6,108 nucleotides of DNA, from contig CAISGS010000003.1 in the NCBI GenBank assembly GCA_903884915.1, positions 1-6,108 on the forward strand, in the 5' to 3' direction. A program made the position numbers and the translations under genes. The notes beneath the pieces are model-generated. The model was given only the letters and a program-made list of their open reading frames with translations. It searched no databases and was not told the origin of the DNA. The first letter of the stretch is position 1. Every line of letters starts with the position of its first letter. Shown here piece by piece: positions 1 to 5,981 of this stretch. The stretch is from an uncultured Caulobacteraceae bacterium (GTDB lineage: Bacteria > Pseudomonadota > Alphaproteobacteria > Caulobacterales > Caulobacteraceae).

Positions 1-875
1 CAGCGCGAAAAATCCGCGCAAGGATAGCCTTGGAAATAGAGCAAGGCCGTCAAGTCGCTATGGTCGATCCGGGCATGGGCCTGCGCCGCGACCACAGGCT
101 TGGCACGATAGGCAATACCCAGACCCGCCGCCTCGATCATGGCCAGATCATTGGCCCCGTCACCAATGGCGATGGCCGCCTCAAGGCCTAGGCCCAACGC
201 CGCACTCTCTTCGCGCAGGGCCGCCAACTTAGCTTCCTTCCCCAAGATCGGTTCTGCAACCTCACCGGTCAGGCATCCGTCGGCCTCAATGAGACGGTTG
301 GCCCGGTCACCGGCAAAACCCGCCGCCTTGGCCACGCGGCTGGTAAAGAAGGTGAAGCCCCCCGAGACCAACAGGCACTTGGCCCCTGCCGCCGTCATGG
401 TGCCAATCAGCGTCTTGGCACCGTCATTCAAGCGCACCCGTTGGTCGTAGCAGTCCTGCAAGGCCCCCACGGGAAGGCCCTTGAGCATGCCGACCCGCTC
501 GCGCAGTGCCGATTCAAAGTTCAGTTCCCCGCGCATGGCCCGCTCGGTAATGGCGGAGACCGCCTCCTTTACGCCGGCAAAATCAGCAAGCTCGTCGAGG
601 CACTCGCAGCCGATGATGGTGGAGTCCATATCGGCGATCAGCAGACGCTTGCGCCGCCCTTCCTGCGCCTGAACACAGACATCAACCGGCAGGTTGGCCA
701 GGAGATGGTCCATCTGTTGGCGCAAGGCCGCGACATCGCCCGTGGTCAGCGACAGGTCGATGGCCCCCGGCCCCAGCAGGGTTCGGCTGGCCATCGGAAG
801 CAACCCCTCGACGAGGCGCGCGGCCTCTTCAGCGGCGGCGGGATCGGGCGAAACGAGGGTTATGGCGATGGTCAT
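1..875 (-). CDS. serB: Phosphoserine phosphatase SerB (3' end cut by window edge)
   Basis: This enzyme dephosphorylates O-phospho-L-serine to serine, the last step of serine synthesis in the cytoplasm. I translated the minus strand from the ATG at 875-873 and read 291 codons without a stop to the edge. The next codon starts TG, so it could already be the stop; the family usually ends just after the LLYFQGY stretch (residues 279-284). It is a HAD-superfamily protein. The nucleophile motif DMDST is at 82-86 (Asp82 nucleophile, Asp84 acid/base), SGG is at 171-173, the conserved Lys is in GKEAK (about 213), and the Mg-binding GDGAND is at 238-243. The N-terminal ~75 residues form the variable SerB leader domain and are not recognisably ACT from sequence alone. 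The start has no strong Shine-Dalgarno sequence, but it matches the usual N-terminal length. The gene is divergent from miaA. The identification is secure. Confidence 0.95.
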   Translation of the reverse strand, partial: MTIAITLVSPDPAAAEEAARLVEGLLPMASRTLLGPGAIDLSLTTGDVAALRQQMDHLLANLPVDVCVQAQEGRRKRLLIADMDSTIIGCECLDELADFAGVKEAVSAITERAMRGELNFESALRERVGMLKGLPVGALQDCYDQRVRLNDGAKTLIGTMTAAGAKCLLVSGGFTFFTSRVAKAAGFAGDRANRLIEADGCLTGEVAEPILGKEAKLAALREESAALGLGLEAAIAIGDGANDLAMIEAAGLGIAYRAKPVVAAQAHARIDHSDLTALLYFQGYPCADFSR

Positions 876-905
876 GGGGTCGAGGTAAACCGCCCTTGAA
901 CGCGG

Positions 906-924
906 ATCAAGACCAAGCCTTGAT
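906..924. promoter_or_regulatory. Small dyad in the serB/miaA divergent gap
   Basis: ATCAAG (906-911) and CTTGAT (919-924) form a 6-bp perfect dyad around a 7-bp spacer. It lies inside the ~93-bp gap between the two divergent start codons. The position would suit an operator for one or both genes, but a 6-bp dyad is easily due to chance. I see no clear -35/-10 pair on either strand here, so no regulator is proposed. Confidence 0.2.
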
Positions 925-968
925 GCGCCCCTTTCATTGGCAGGCCGTTTCGTGGTTTGGTCTTGGCC

Positions 969-1916
969 ATGACGCCGGAAAATCTGCCCCCCATCACCCT
1001 GATTGCTGGCCCCACCGCCAGTGGTAAATCAGCCTTGGCCTTGGGGTTGGCAGCGCAGTCCGGCGCGGAAATCATCAATGCAGATGCCCAGCAGATCTAT
1101 GGCGACCTGCCCATCCTAACGGCGGCGCCCTCAGACCAAGACCGAGGGACCGCGCCGCACCATCTGTTCGGTGTGGCCGAGGCGACAGAGGTCTGGTCTG
1201 TCGGCCATTGGCTGCGTGCGGCCTGCGCCAAGATTGCGGATATCCAAGCCCAGGGCCGTCCCGTCATCCTTGTCGGCGGCACAGGTCTCTATTTCCGCGC
1301 CCTGACCGAAGGCCTCGCCGACATTCCCGCCGTGTCCGTCTCTGATCGTGACCAGATTGAAGCGCGGTATGATGCTGAGGGCGAGGCGGCCTTTCGACAG
1401 GCGCTCGCGGCCCAAGACCCTGCTGCTGAAGCAAGGATCGAGCAGGGTGACCGCCAGCGTCTGATCCGCGCCCTCAGTGTGATGGAGACCAGCGGTAAAT
1501 CCTTGAGCGATTGGCAGGCCGACACGACCTCCGCGCTGGCCGGGCAGGACTGGACCGGCGTGGTGCTGGAGACCGACCGAGCCCTCCTCTATGATCGTTG
1601 CGACGCGCGGCTTGTGTCCATGATCGAGGCCGGTGTGCTGGACGAGGTCGCCGACCTCGCCGCGCGGGGTCTGGACGCCAAACTTCCCGCGCTCAAGGCC
1701 GTCGGATATCGCGAACTGGCGGCCCATCTTCGCGGTGAAACAACCCTGCCCGAAGCGCTCGAAGCGGCCCAACGTGAGACCCGGCGCTATGCCAAGCGGC
1801 AACTGACCTGGTTTCGCAATCAAACCCCCGGCTGGATGAGGTTATCGGCTGTCAGCCCCGATGCCGCCATGAGGCAGTTTTTTGCGCAAACAGCCGCCTT
1901 GACCCCCGGCACGTAG
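969..1916 (+). CDS. miaA: tRNA dimethylallyltransferase MiaA
   Basis: MiaA transfers a dimethylallyl group from DMAPP to N6 of A37 in tRNAs that read codons beginning with U, the first step towards ms2i6A. The 315-residue product has the family layout. The P-loop GPTASGKS is at 14-21, the substrate-binding segment [10 protein letters not shown] at 37-46 (usually DSMQ, here DAQQ), PHHLFG at 63-68, and [11 protein letters not shown] at 102-112. The tRNA-contacting [10 protein letters not shown] is at 160-169, followed by LKAVGYREL and a C-terminal [15 protein letters not shown] chose ATG 969. A TTG at 957 in the same frame would add four residues (MVLA) and has no better ribosome site. Length is normal. 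The gene is divergent from serB and upstream of the ilv leader; no terminator lies directly after its stop. Confidence 0.95.
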   Translation: MTPENLPPITLIAGPTASGKSALALGLAAQSGAEIINADAQQIYGDLPILTAAPSDQDRGTAPHHLFGVAEATEVWSVGHWLRAACAKIADIQAQGRPVILVGGTGLYFRALTEGLADIPAVSVSDRDQIEARYDAEGEAAFRQALAAQDPAAEARIEQGDRQRLIRALSVMETSGKSLSDWQADTTSALAGQDWTGVVLETDRALLYDRCDARLVSMIEAGVLDEVADLAARGLDAKLPALKAVGYRELAAHLRGETTLPEALEAAQRETRRYAKRQLTWFRNQTPGWMRLSAVSPDAAMRQFFAQTAALTPGT

Positions 1917-1925
1917 CGTGGCATC
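1899..1925 (+). promoter_or_regulatory. Weak candidate promoter for the ilv leader
   Basis: TTGACCC (1899-1905), 12 bp, then GTGGCATC (1918-1925) lies inside and just after the 3' end of miaA. The -35 fits the Caulobacter-type consensus TTGACGS and the spacer is within its 10-14 bp range. The -10 lacks the central TA of GCTANAWC, so the match is partial. Transcription would begin near 1931-1935, about 20 nt ahead of the leader peptide start, which is a sensible place. Read-through from miaA is the alternative. Confidence 0.35.
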
Positions 1926-1954
1926 ACTTTAATCTGTAGTTTCGGAGAAAACTC

Positions 1955-2002
1955 GTGCTCGCAAACGCGAACGTACTTAGCAAGCGGCCGCCCTCGGTTT
2001 GA
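1955..2002 (+). CDS. Putative ilv leader peptide (15 codons)
   Basis: This is a short frame starting at GTG 1955 and ending at TGA 2000-2002. It encodes MLANANVLSKRPPSV (GTG read as Met). GGAG at 1944-1947 sits 7 nt before the GTG, a good Shine-Dalgarno sequence and stronger than that of any other gene here. Six of the 15 codons are for pyruvate-family amino acids (Leu, Ala, Val). They include the adjacent pair GTA CTT (1973-1978), codons that look uncommon for this GC-rich DNA. The stop codon lies inside a strong hairpin, and an intrinsic terminator follows 38 nt later, ahead of ilvB. These are the hallmarks of a translated attenuator leader. The density of control codons is lower than in enterobacterial ilv leaders, so the peptide is a strong candidate rather than proven. 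Confidence 0.6.
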   Translation: MLANANVLSKRPPSV

Positions 2003-2053
2003 TCGTCTGATCAAGCCGTCGACGGTCGCGTATCCAATGGGCCCCTCGAGGGC
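1990..2053 (+). promoter_or_regulatory. Leader RNA structures of a putative ilv attenuator
   Basis: CGGTTTGATC (1995-2004) pairs with GATCAAGCCG (2009-2018): 10 bp with one G-U and a GTCT loop, covering the leader stop codon. CCGTCGACGG (2016-2025) is a perfect palindrome that overlaps its 3' arm. GCCCTCG (1990-1996) is exactly complementary to CGAGGGC (2047-2053), which contains part of the 3' arm of the terminator. Forming that helix would prevent the terminator, and most of the 1995-2018 hairpin can nest inside it. A ribosome paused at the Val-Leu codons 1973-1978 would leave 1990-1996 free to form the antiterminator. A ribosome that reaches the stop would cover it and allow termination. 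The pairings are seen in the sequence; the mechanism is inference. Confidence 0.55.
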
Positions 2054-2063
2054 CTTTTTCTTT
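2040..2063 (+). terminator. Intrinsic terminator (attenuator) ahead of ilvB
   Basis: GGCCC (2040-2044), loop CTCGA, GGGCC (2050-2054) make a perfect GC stem followed directly by TTTTTCTTT (2055-2063). It points towards ilvB and ends about 46 bp before its ATG. It could simply terminate miaA transcripts. However, it lies 124 bp beyond the miaA stop and downstream of a small translated frame, so an attenuator role fits better. Confidence 0.8.
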
Positions 2064-2109
2064 GACCAAACCCTTGTAAATTCCGCCTCCTCCTCTTTCG
2101 TGTGATCCC

Positions 2110-3921
2110 ATGACCAAAGCCGCAACCCTGACCCCGACCGATGCTGCCGCTGCAGCGCCATCTCGCGCCATGACCGGCGCCGAAATGGTCGTCCGCGCCC
2201 TTGTCGACCAAGGCGTAGATACCCTGTTCGGCTATCCGGGCGGCGCGATCCTGCCGATCTATGACGCGCTGTTCCATGAGCCGCGGCTGCAGCATGTTCT
2301 GGTCCGTCACGAACAGGGCGCAACCCATGCCGCTGAAGGCTATGCGCGCTCGTCGGGCAAGCCCGGCGTGGTTCTGGTCACCTCTGGCCCCGGCGCGACC
2401 AATGCTGTGACCGGCATTGTCGATGCCCTGATGGATTCTATTCCTCTGGTGGTCATTACCGGGCAGGTCCCAACCCATCTGATCGGGTCTGACGCCTTCC
2501 AAGAGTGCGATACGGTCGGCATTACCCGCTCCTGCACCAAGCATAACTATCTGGTGAAGCGCACGGCTGACCTGCCCGCCATCCTGCATGAGGCCTTCCA
2601 TATCGCCACCAGCGGTCGTCCCGGCCCTGTGGTCATCGACATCCCTAAGGATGTTCAGTTCGGCACCGCTGACTATTACGGCCCCGACGAACTGGTCTTT
2701 AGCCATGCCTATAACCCTCAGACCAAGGGCGATGCGCAGCGCATTGCCGATGCGGTCGAATTGATCGCCAAGGCCAAGAGGCCGGTCTTCTATACGGGCG
2801 GCGGCGTGATCAATTCGGGACCCGAGGCCAGCGAACTCCTGCGCGAGCTTGTGGCCCTGACCGGCGCGCCCATCACCTCGACCCTGATGGGCCTAGGCTC
2901 CTTCCCCGCCGCTGACCCTCAGTGGTTGGGCATGCTCGGCATGCACGGCACCTTTGAAGCCAACAATGCCATGCATGATTGCGACGTGATGATCGCGCTC
3001 GGCTCTCGCTTTGATGACCGGGTGACGGGCCGTTTGGATGCCTTCTCGCCCGGCTCGAAAAAGATCCATGTCGATATTGACCCCTCTTCGATCAATAAGA
3101 CGGTCCGCGTCGATATTGGCATTGTCGGGGATGTCGGCTCGGTCATGCGCGACATGATCACCCTGTGGAAAGCCAAGGGTTACAAGCCCAATGCCGAGGC
3201 CCAGTCCAGCTGGTGGGCCCAGATCGACGCATGGCGCGCGCGCGACTGCTTGGCCTATCGCCCCTCGGACAATGAGATCAAACCGCAATATGCCATCGAG
3301 CGGCTCTATGCCCTGACCAAGGACCGGGATGCCTACATCACCACCGAGGTCGGCCAGCACCAGATGTGGGCCGCGCAATATTACCGGTTTGAGGAGCCCA
3401 ATCGTTGGATGACGTCTGGCGGTCTTGGCACCATGGGCTATGGCCTGCCCGCCGCCGTGGGCGTGCAGCTAGCCCATCCGGGCTCGCTGGTCATCGACAT
3501 TGCCGGTGAAGCCTCGATCCAGATGACCATGCAGGAGATCTCGACGGCCATTCAGTACCGGCTGCCGATCAAGATCTTCATCCTCAACAATGAATGGATG
3601 GGCATGGTACGCCAGTGGCAGCAACTGCTGCATGGCGAGCGCTACAGCCAGTCCTATTCCGAAAGCCTGCCCGACTTCGTCAAGCTGGCCGAGGCCTACG
3701 GCGCGGTCGGTATCCGCGCCTCGACGCCGCAGGAGTTGGACGCCAAGATCATCGAGATGATCGACAGTCCGCACCCTGTGATCTTCGACTGCCGCGTGAC
3801 CAAGCTCGAAAACTGCTTCCCCATGATCCCATCGGGCAAGGCGCACAATGAAATGATCTTGGCCGATATGGGTGTGGATATGAATACCGCCATCGACGCC
3901 AAGGGCCGGGGTCTGGTGTAA
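2110..3921 (+). CDS. ilvB: Acetolactate (acetohydroxyacid) synthase, large catalytic subunit
   Basis: This subunit condenses two pyruvates to 2-acetolactate, or pyruvate and 2-oxobutyrate to 2-aceto-2-hydroxybutyrate. It is the first common step of branched-chain amino acid synthesis and needs ThDP, Mg2+ and FAD. The 603 residues show three domains. The PYR domain (about 21-190) has FGYPGGA (40-46), the catalytic Glu68 in [14 protein letters not shown] and [11 protein letters not shown] (92-102). The central FAD-associated domain includes [10 protein letters not shown] (298-307). The ThDP domain has GEAS (466-469) and [12 protein letters not shown] (493-504). The first residue of the Mg motif is Glu467 instead of the usual Asp. 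Family similarity begins at MTGAEMVV (21-28), so the first 20 Ala/Thr-rich residues are an extension. ATG 2170 is an alternative start; neither has a Shine-Dalgarno sequence. ilvH follows after 125 bp. Confidence 0.95.
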   Translation: MTKAATLTPTDAAAAAPSRAMTGAEMVVRALVDQGVDTLFGYPGGAILPIYDALFHEPRLQHVLVRHEQGATHAAEGYARSSGKPGVVLVTSGPGATNAVTGIVDALMDSIPLVVITGQVPTHLIGSDAFQECDTVGITRSCTKHNYLVKRTADLPAILHEAFHIATSGRPGPVVIDIPKDVQFGTADYYGPDELVFSHAYNPQTKGDAQRIADAVELIAKAKRPVFYTGGGVINSGPEASELLRELVALTGAPITSTLMGLGSFPAADPQWLGMLGMHGTFEANNAMHDCDVMIALGSRFDDRVTGRLDAFSPGSKKIHVDIDPSSINKTVRVDIGIVGDVGSVMRDMITLWKAKGYKPNAEAQSSWWAQIDAWRARDCLAYRPSDNEIKPQYAIERLYALTKDRDAYITTEVGQHQMWAAQYYRFEEPNRWMTSGGLGTMGYGLPAAVGVQLAHPGSLVIDIAGEASIQMTMQEISTAIQYRLPIKIFILNNEWMGMVRQWQQLLHGERYSQSYSESLPDFVKLAEAYGAVGIRASTPQELDAKIIEMIDSPHPVIFDCRVTKLENCFPMIPSGKAHNEMILADMGVDMNTAIDAKGRGLV

Positions 3922-3932
3922 ACAGCACCCAG

Positions 3933-3961
3933 CCTCATCCTGAGCCTGTCGAAGGACGAGG
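3933..3961 (-). repeat. Dispersed 29-bp stem-loop, copy A
   Basis: CCTCATCC (3933-3940), a 13-nt loop TGAGCCTGTCGAA and GGACGAGG (3954-3961). The stem is 8 bp; the one odd pair is A-C on the plus strand but a G-U wobble on the minus strand, so the RNA form fits the minus strand better. Two further copies occur at 6029-6057 and 6084-6108. I recognise this sequence as a common intergenic dispersed repeat in alphaproteobacterial genomes (general recollection). It starts 11 bp after the ilvB stop. Confidence 0.8.
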
Positions 3962-3976
3962 ATGGGGCGGCCCCAT
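3962..3976. other. GC-rich hairpin after copy A
   Basis: ATGGGG (3962-3967), loop CGG, CCCCAT (3971-3976) form a perfect 6-bp hairpin that abuts copy A. No T-run follows on the plus strand, so it is not a standard terminator. With copy A it makes two stacked stem-loops in the ilvB-ilvH gap, which could slow RNA decay or reduce read-through. Function is unknown. Confidence 0.5.
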
Positions 3977-4046
3977 GATCGAAATAATCTGCTTCCACCG
4001 TCCGGTTGGACCTCGGAAGTCGCACTGAACGGAAATGAGAACGCCA

Positions 4047-4595
4047 ATGCCTGCTGACCAACCCGGTTCCGCCTATTTTCTCGATCATCTGGATGTCGCC
4101 GAACAGCGCGCCACCTTTGCCGTGATCGTGGCCAATGAGCCCGGTGTCCTGCACCGCGTGGTCGGCCTGTTCGCGGCCCGAGGCTATAATATCGAAAGCC
4201 TGACGGTCGCAGAGACCGACCACCGGGCCCACACCTCGCGCATTACCATTGTCACCTCCGGCACGGTCGAGACCCTCGCCCAGATCCGCGCCCAGCTTGA
4301 AAAGATGGTCGCGACCTTGGAAGTGCAAGATGTCAGCCGCGATCCTTTGGGCGTCGAGCGCGAACTGGCACTGGTCAAGGTCAGCGGCCGGGGCACCGAG
4401 CGGGTTGAGGCCCTGCGCGTTTCTGAAATCTTCCGGGCCAAGGTGGTCGATACCACCCATGAGAGCTTCATCTTCGAGGTCACCGGCGACTCGGGCAAGA
4501 TCGACAAGTTCATCGAGTTGATGCGGCCGCTGGGTCTGGTCGAAGTGTCGCGCACGGGGGTCCTGTCTATCACCCGTGGCAGCGAGGCCCTATAA
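4047..4595 (+). CDS. ilvH: Acetolactate synthase, small regulatory subunit
   Basis: The regulatory subunit binds the large subunit, raises its activity and confers feedback inhibition by valine (family knowledge). It is also called ilvN in many genomes. The product has 182 residues from ATG 4047. The N-terminal ACT domain (about 22-96) carries the ligand-loop pattern NEPGVLHRVVGLFAARGYNI at 30-49, including the conserved Gly33 and Asn48. The C-terminal ALS small-subunit domain runs from about 105 to 178 (ERELALVKV..., FIFEVTG, GLVEVSRTG). An in-frame ATG at 4035 would add MRTP, but GGAA touches that codon directly. For 4047, GAGA (4037-4040) is at a workable 6-nt distance. The two-domain length is that of full-size IlvH. 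It is 125 bp after ilvB and 34 bp before purC, so it is probably co-transcribed with both. Confidence 0.95.
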   Translation: MPADQPGSAYFLDHLDVAEQRATFAVIVANEPGVLHRVVGLFAARGYNIESLTVAETDHRAHTSRITIVTSGTVETLAQIRAQLEKMVATLEVQDVSRDPLGVERELALVKVSGRGTERVEALRVSEIFRAKVVDTTHESFIFEVTGDSGKIDKFIELMRPLGLVEVSRTGVLSITRGSEAL

Positions 4596-4629
4596 TCGAC
4601 CCTCTCGGCCCTAAAGCGTGAGCACCCCC

Positions 4630-5556
4630 ATGACGGCAATGACCTTCAGCACCCTGCCCCTGACCCTTTTGGCGCGCGGCAAGGTGCGCGATGTCTATGA
4701 GGTCGATGCGGAGCGGTTGCTGCTCGTCGCCTCTGACCGGATCAGCGCCTTTGATGTGGTGATGGATGAACCTGTGCCCTTCAAGGGTCTGGTCCTGACC
4801 CAGCTCAGCGTCTGGTGGTTTGCCCAGCTGTCCAGCGTCACGCGCCACCACCTAATCAGCGCCGATACCGACGAGGTCATCGCTGCCCTGCCCGCTCTCG
4901 CCCCGCACCGCGCCGCGATCTTAGGTCGGACCATGCTGTGCAAGCGCACCAAGGTCGTGCCCTTCGAATGTGTCATGCGCGGCTATATTTCGGGCTCGGC
5001 CTGGAAGGACTACAAGGCCACGGGCACGCTGGCCGGTGAGGCCCTACCTTTGGGCCTGCGCGAAAGCGACCGTCTTGACCCGGCCCTCTTTAGCCCCGCG
5101 ACCAAGGCCGAAAGCGGCCATGATGAGAATATCGGCGTTGCCGACCTGCATACCCGTCTTGGCAGCGATCTGGCCGGACAGCTCGAGGCCCTGAGCCGCA
5201 CGGTCTATGAGTTCGGCCGTGCCAAGGCTGAAGAACGCGGCATCATCATTGCCGATACCAAGTTCGAATTTGGTCAAGATGCCGAGGGCGGCCTGTGGCT
5301 GATCGACGAGGTCATGACCCCTGACAGCTCACGCTTCTGGCCCGCCGATCAGTATCAGCCCGGCCAAGGCCAGCCGAGCTTCGACAAGCAGCCCTTGCGC
5401 GACTATCTGGACGCTGAACGGGCCGCCGGACGCTGGAACGGCGAGGCCCCGCCCCCGCCCTTGCCCGACAGTGTGATCACCGCCACCAGCCAGCGCTACC
5501 TAGCCGTCTATGAATTACTCACCGGCAAGGCGCTGGATCTCAAAGCCTTTCAGTGA
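4630..5556 (+). CDS. purC: SAICAR synthetase PurC, long (yeast Ade1-like) form
   Basis: This enzyme ligates aspartate to CAIR with ATP to give SAICAR in de novo purine synthesis. From ATG 4630 it has 308 residues. Motifs in order are [12 protein letters not shown] (15-26), [14 protein letters not shown] (32-45), the signature-type segment [18 protein letters not shown] (112-129), the nucleotide/Mg region [12 protein letters not shown] (204-215) and [14 protein letters not shown] (224-237), then [11 protein letters not shown] (250-260). Length and motifs match the ~306-residue yeast Ade1 form, not the ~240-residue E. coli form. Start choice is open: GTG 4618 and ATG 4639 are in frame, and only 4630 has even a weak purine site (GAG 4620-4622). 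The ilvH stop is 34 bp upstream, so an operon with ilvBH is likely. No other pur gene is in view. Confidence 0.95.
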   Translation: MTAMTFSTLPLTLLARGKVRDVYEVDAERLLLVASDRISAFDVVMDEPVPFKGLVLTQLSVWWFAQLSSVTRHHLISADTDEVIAALPALAPHRAAILGRTMLCKRTKVVPFECVMRGYISGSAWKDYKATGTLAGEALPLGLRESDRLDPALFSPATKAESGHDENIGVADLHTRLGSDLAGQLEALSRTVYEFGRAKAEERGIIIADTKFEFGQDAEGGLWLIDEVMTPDSSRFWPADQYQPGQGQPSFDKQPLRDYLDAERAAGRWNGEAPPPPLPDSVITATSQRYLAVYELLTGKALDLKAFQ

Positions 5557-5566
5557 ACCCCTTCCG

Positions 5567-5590
5567 TTGAGGCGGTTTCGCGCCTATATT
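5567..5590 (+). promoter_or_regulatory. Candidate ssrA promoter
   Basis: TTGAGGC (5567-5573) and CCTATATT (5583-5590) resemble the Caulobacter-type TTGACGS / GCTANAWC boxes. The spacer of 9 bp is one short of the usual 10-14. The predicted start near 5597 lies about 20 nt ahead of the region likely to be the acceptor RNA. A strong own promoter is expected for a tmRNA gene directly after purC. Confidence 0.45.
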
Positions 5591-5679
5591 GATCCTGTTC
5601 GGCGACGGTCGGACTATGGAGATAAAGGCGCGTGCAATAAACGGACTGGACCCGGGTGCGATTCCCGGCGGCTCCACCA

Positions 5680-5709
5680 ATTCCTACCCCGTGTATCGAC
5701 GGGCTGTTT
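5680..5709 (+). other. tmRNA intervening segment removed on processing
   Basis: These 30 nt lie between the CCA end of the acceptor piece and the first G of the coding piece. CCCGT (5688-5692), loop GTATCG, ACGGG (5699-5703) make a small hairpin within it. By analogy with known two-piece tmRNAs it is excised, leaving two RNAs held together by base pairing. Confidence 0.8.
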
Positions 5710-5793
5710 GGGGCCGATCAGCATCGACAGACGTGTAAAGACGTTAGTGCTTTCTCTCGGGTGGGCTCACCGGTATCGGGCCTTAATCTAAAT

Positions 5794-5835
5794 GCGAACG
5801 ATAACTTCGCTCAAGAGATCCGTCTCGCTGCGTAA
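5794..5835 (+). other. tmRNA proteolysis-tag reading frame
   Basis: GCG at 5794-5796 is the resume codon, and TAA at 5833-5835 is the stop. The encoded tag is ANDNFAQEIRLAA, preceded in the product by the alanine carried on tmRNA. The ANDNFA start resembles the alphaproteobacterial SspB-binding half, and the terminal LAA is the ClpXP degron type. From memory the Caulobacter tag is ANDNFAEEFAVAA, so the ends agree and the middle differs. Confidence 0.9.
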
Positions 5836-5893
5836 TGCGGTGCCACGAATTTCGACCTAAAGCCCTAACGTCTTAGCAGCGTTAGGCGGGGCC

Positions 5894-5953
5894 CGAGGGG
5901 AGCCTGGCAACAGCAATCCCCTCACCTCATCCCCCTTGCGAAGGCTCCCCTCG
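5894..5953. repeat. 60-bp element with 12-bp perfect inverted ends
   Basis: CGAGGGGAGCCT (5894-5905) and AGGCTCCCCTCG (5942-5953) are perfect reverse complements around a 36-nt centre. Inside lies a small hairpin CCTT-GCG-AAGG (5934-5944). No coding potential and no T-run. It could be a dispersed intergenic repeat unit; it abuts, and may overlap, the tmRNA 3' end. Confidence 0.7.
5897..5938 (+). repeat. 42-bp direct repeat, copy 1
   Basis: It begins GGGGAGCCTGGCAACAGCAA and ends CATCCCCCTTG. It is identical over 42 bp to 5973-6014, which lies 76 bp downstream, leaving 34 bp between the copies. It lies within the 60-bp inverted-ended element above. Confidence 0.9.
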
Positions 5954-5981
5954 ATCACTTCTTGGGAAACTGGGGGAGCCT
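5942..5981. repeat. Hairpin joining the two direct-repeat copies
   Basis: AGGCTCCCC (5942-5950) also pairs perfectly with GGGGAGCCT (5973-5981) around a 22-nt loop. The same 3' arm can therefore fold either with copy 1 (5894-5905) or with copy 2, giving two exclusive structures. Confidence 0.6.

Larger units (their letters stand above)
5597..5895 (+). ncRNA. ssrA: tmRNA, circularly permuted two-piece form
   Basis: tmRNA is charged with alanine, enters stalled ribosomes and tags the nascent protein for proteolysis. Here the conventional 3' part comes first. The T-arm is CCGGG (5652-5656), loop TGCGATT, CCCGG (5664-5668). The acceptor 3' strand CGGCTCC (5669-5675) and ACCA (5676-5679) follow. 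The 5' acceptor strand GGGGCCG lies downstream at 5710-5716 and pairs over 7 bp. Its third pair is G-U (5712/5673), the identity element for alanyl-tRNA synthetase. Next come a D-loop-like ATCAGCATCGACAG (5717-5730) and the tag frame at 5794-5835. A hairpin CCTAACG/CGTTAGG (5864-5870/5880-5886) follows the tag. This order defines the alphaproteobacterial permuted gene, whose precursor is cut into an acceptor and a coding RNA. The outer ends are estimates; the 3' end could lie between about 5887 and 5905. Pseudoknot 1 was not resolved by eye. Confidence 0.9.

Noticed and set aside
441..899. Plus-strand open frames opposite serB (139-450, 441-899)
   Set aside because: They mirror a clear SerB reading on the other strand with intact HAD motifs; their translations show no recognisable domain.
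876..968. A small gene in the serB/miaA gap
   Set aside because: The gap is under 100 bp and has no frame with a start and ribosome site; only a weak dyad is present.
1917..2109. A metabolite riboswitch ahead of ilvB
   Set aside because: No known aptamer core was recognised, and the translated small frame plus terminator is a simpler reading.
2011..2706. Long minus-strand frame opposite the ilvB start (also 1820-2323, 3469-4047, 3696-4460)
   Set aside because: GC-rich antisense shadows of ilvB and ilvH. Compositions are odd and no family is recognised, while the plus strand codes for well-matched proteins.
3977..4046. A separate promoter for ilvH
   Set aside because: No convincing -35/-10 pair. 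GTCC-GGTT-GGAC (4000-4011) is only a 4-bp hairpin.
5652..5679. A tRNA gene ending in CCA
   Set aside because: The T-arm and acceptor are tRNA-like, but the partner acceptor strand is downstream and there is no anticodon arm. The permuted tmRNA explains it.
5510..5791. 93-codon plus-strand frame across the purC end and ssrA
   Set aside because: It overlaps the purC 3' end in another frame and runs through the tmRNA acceptor piece; no ribosome site or domain.
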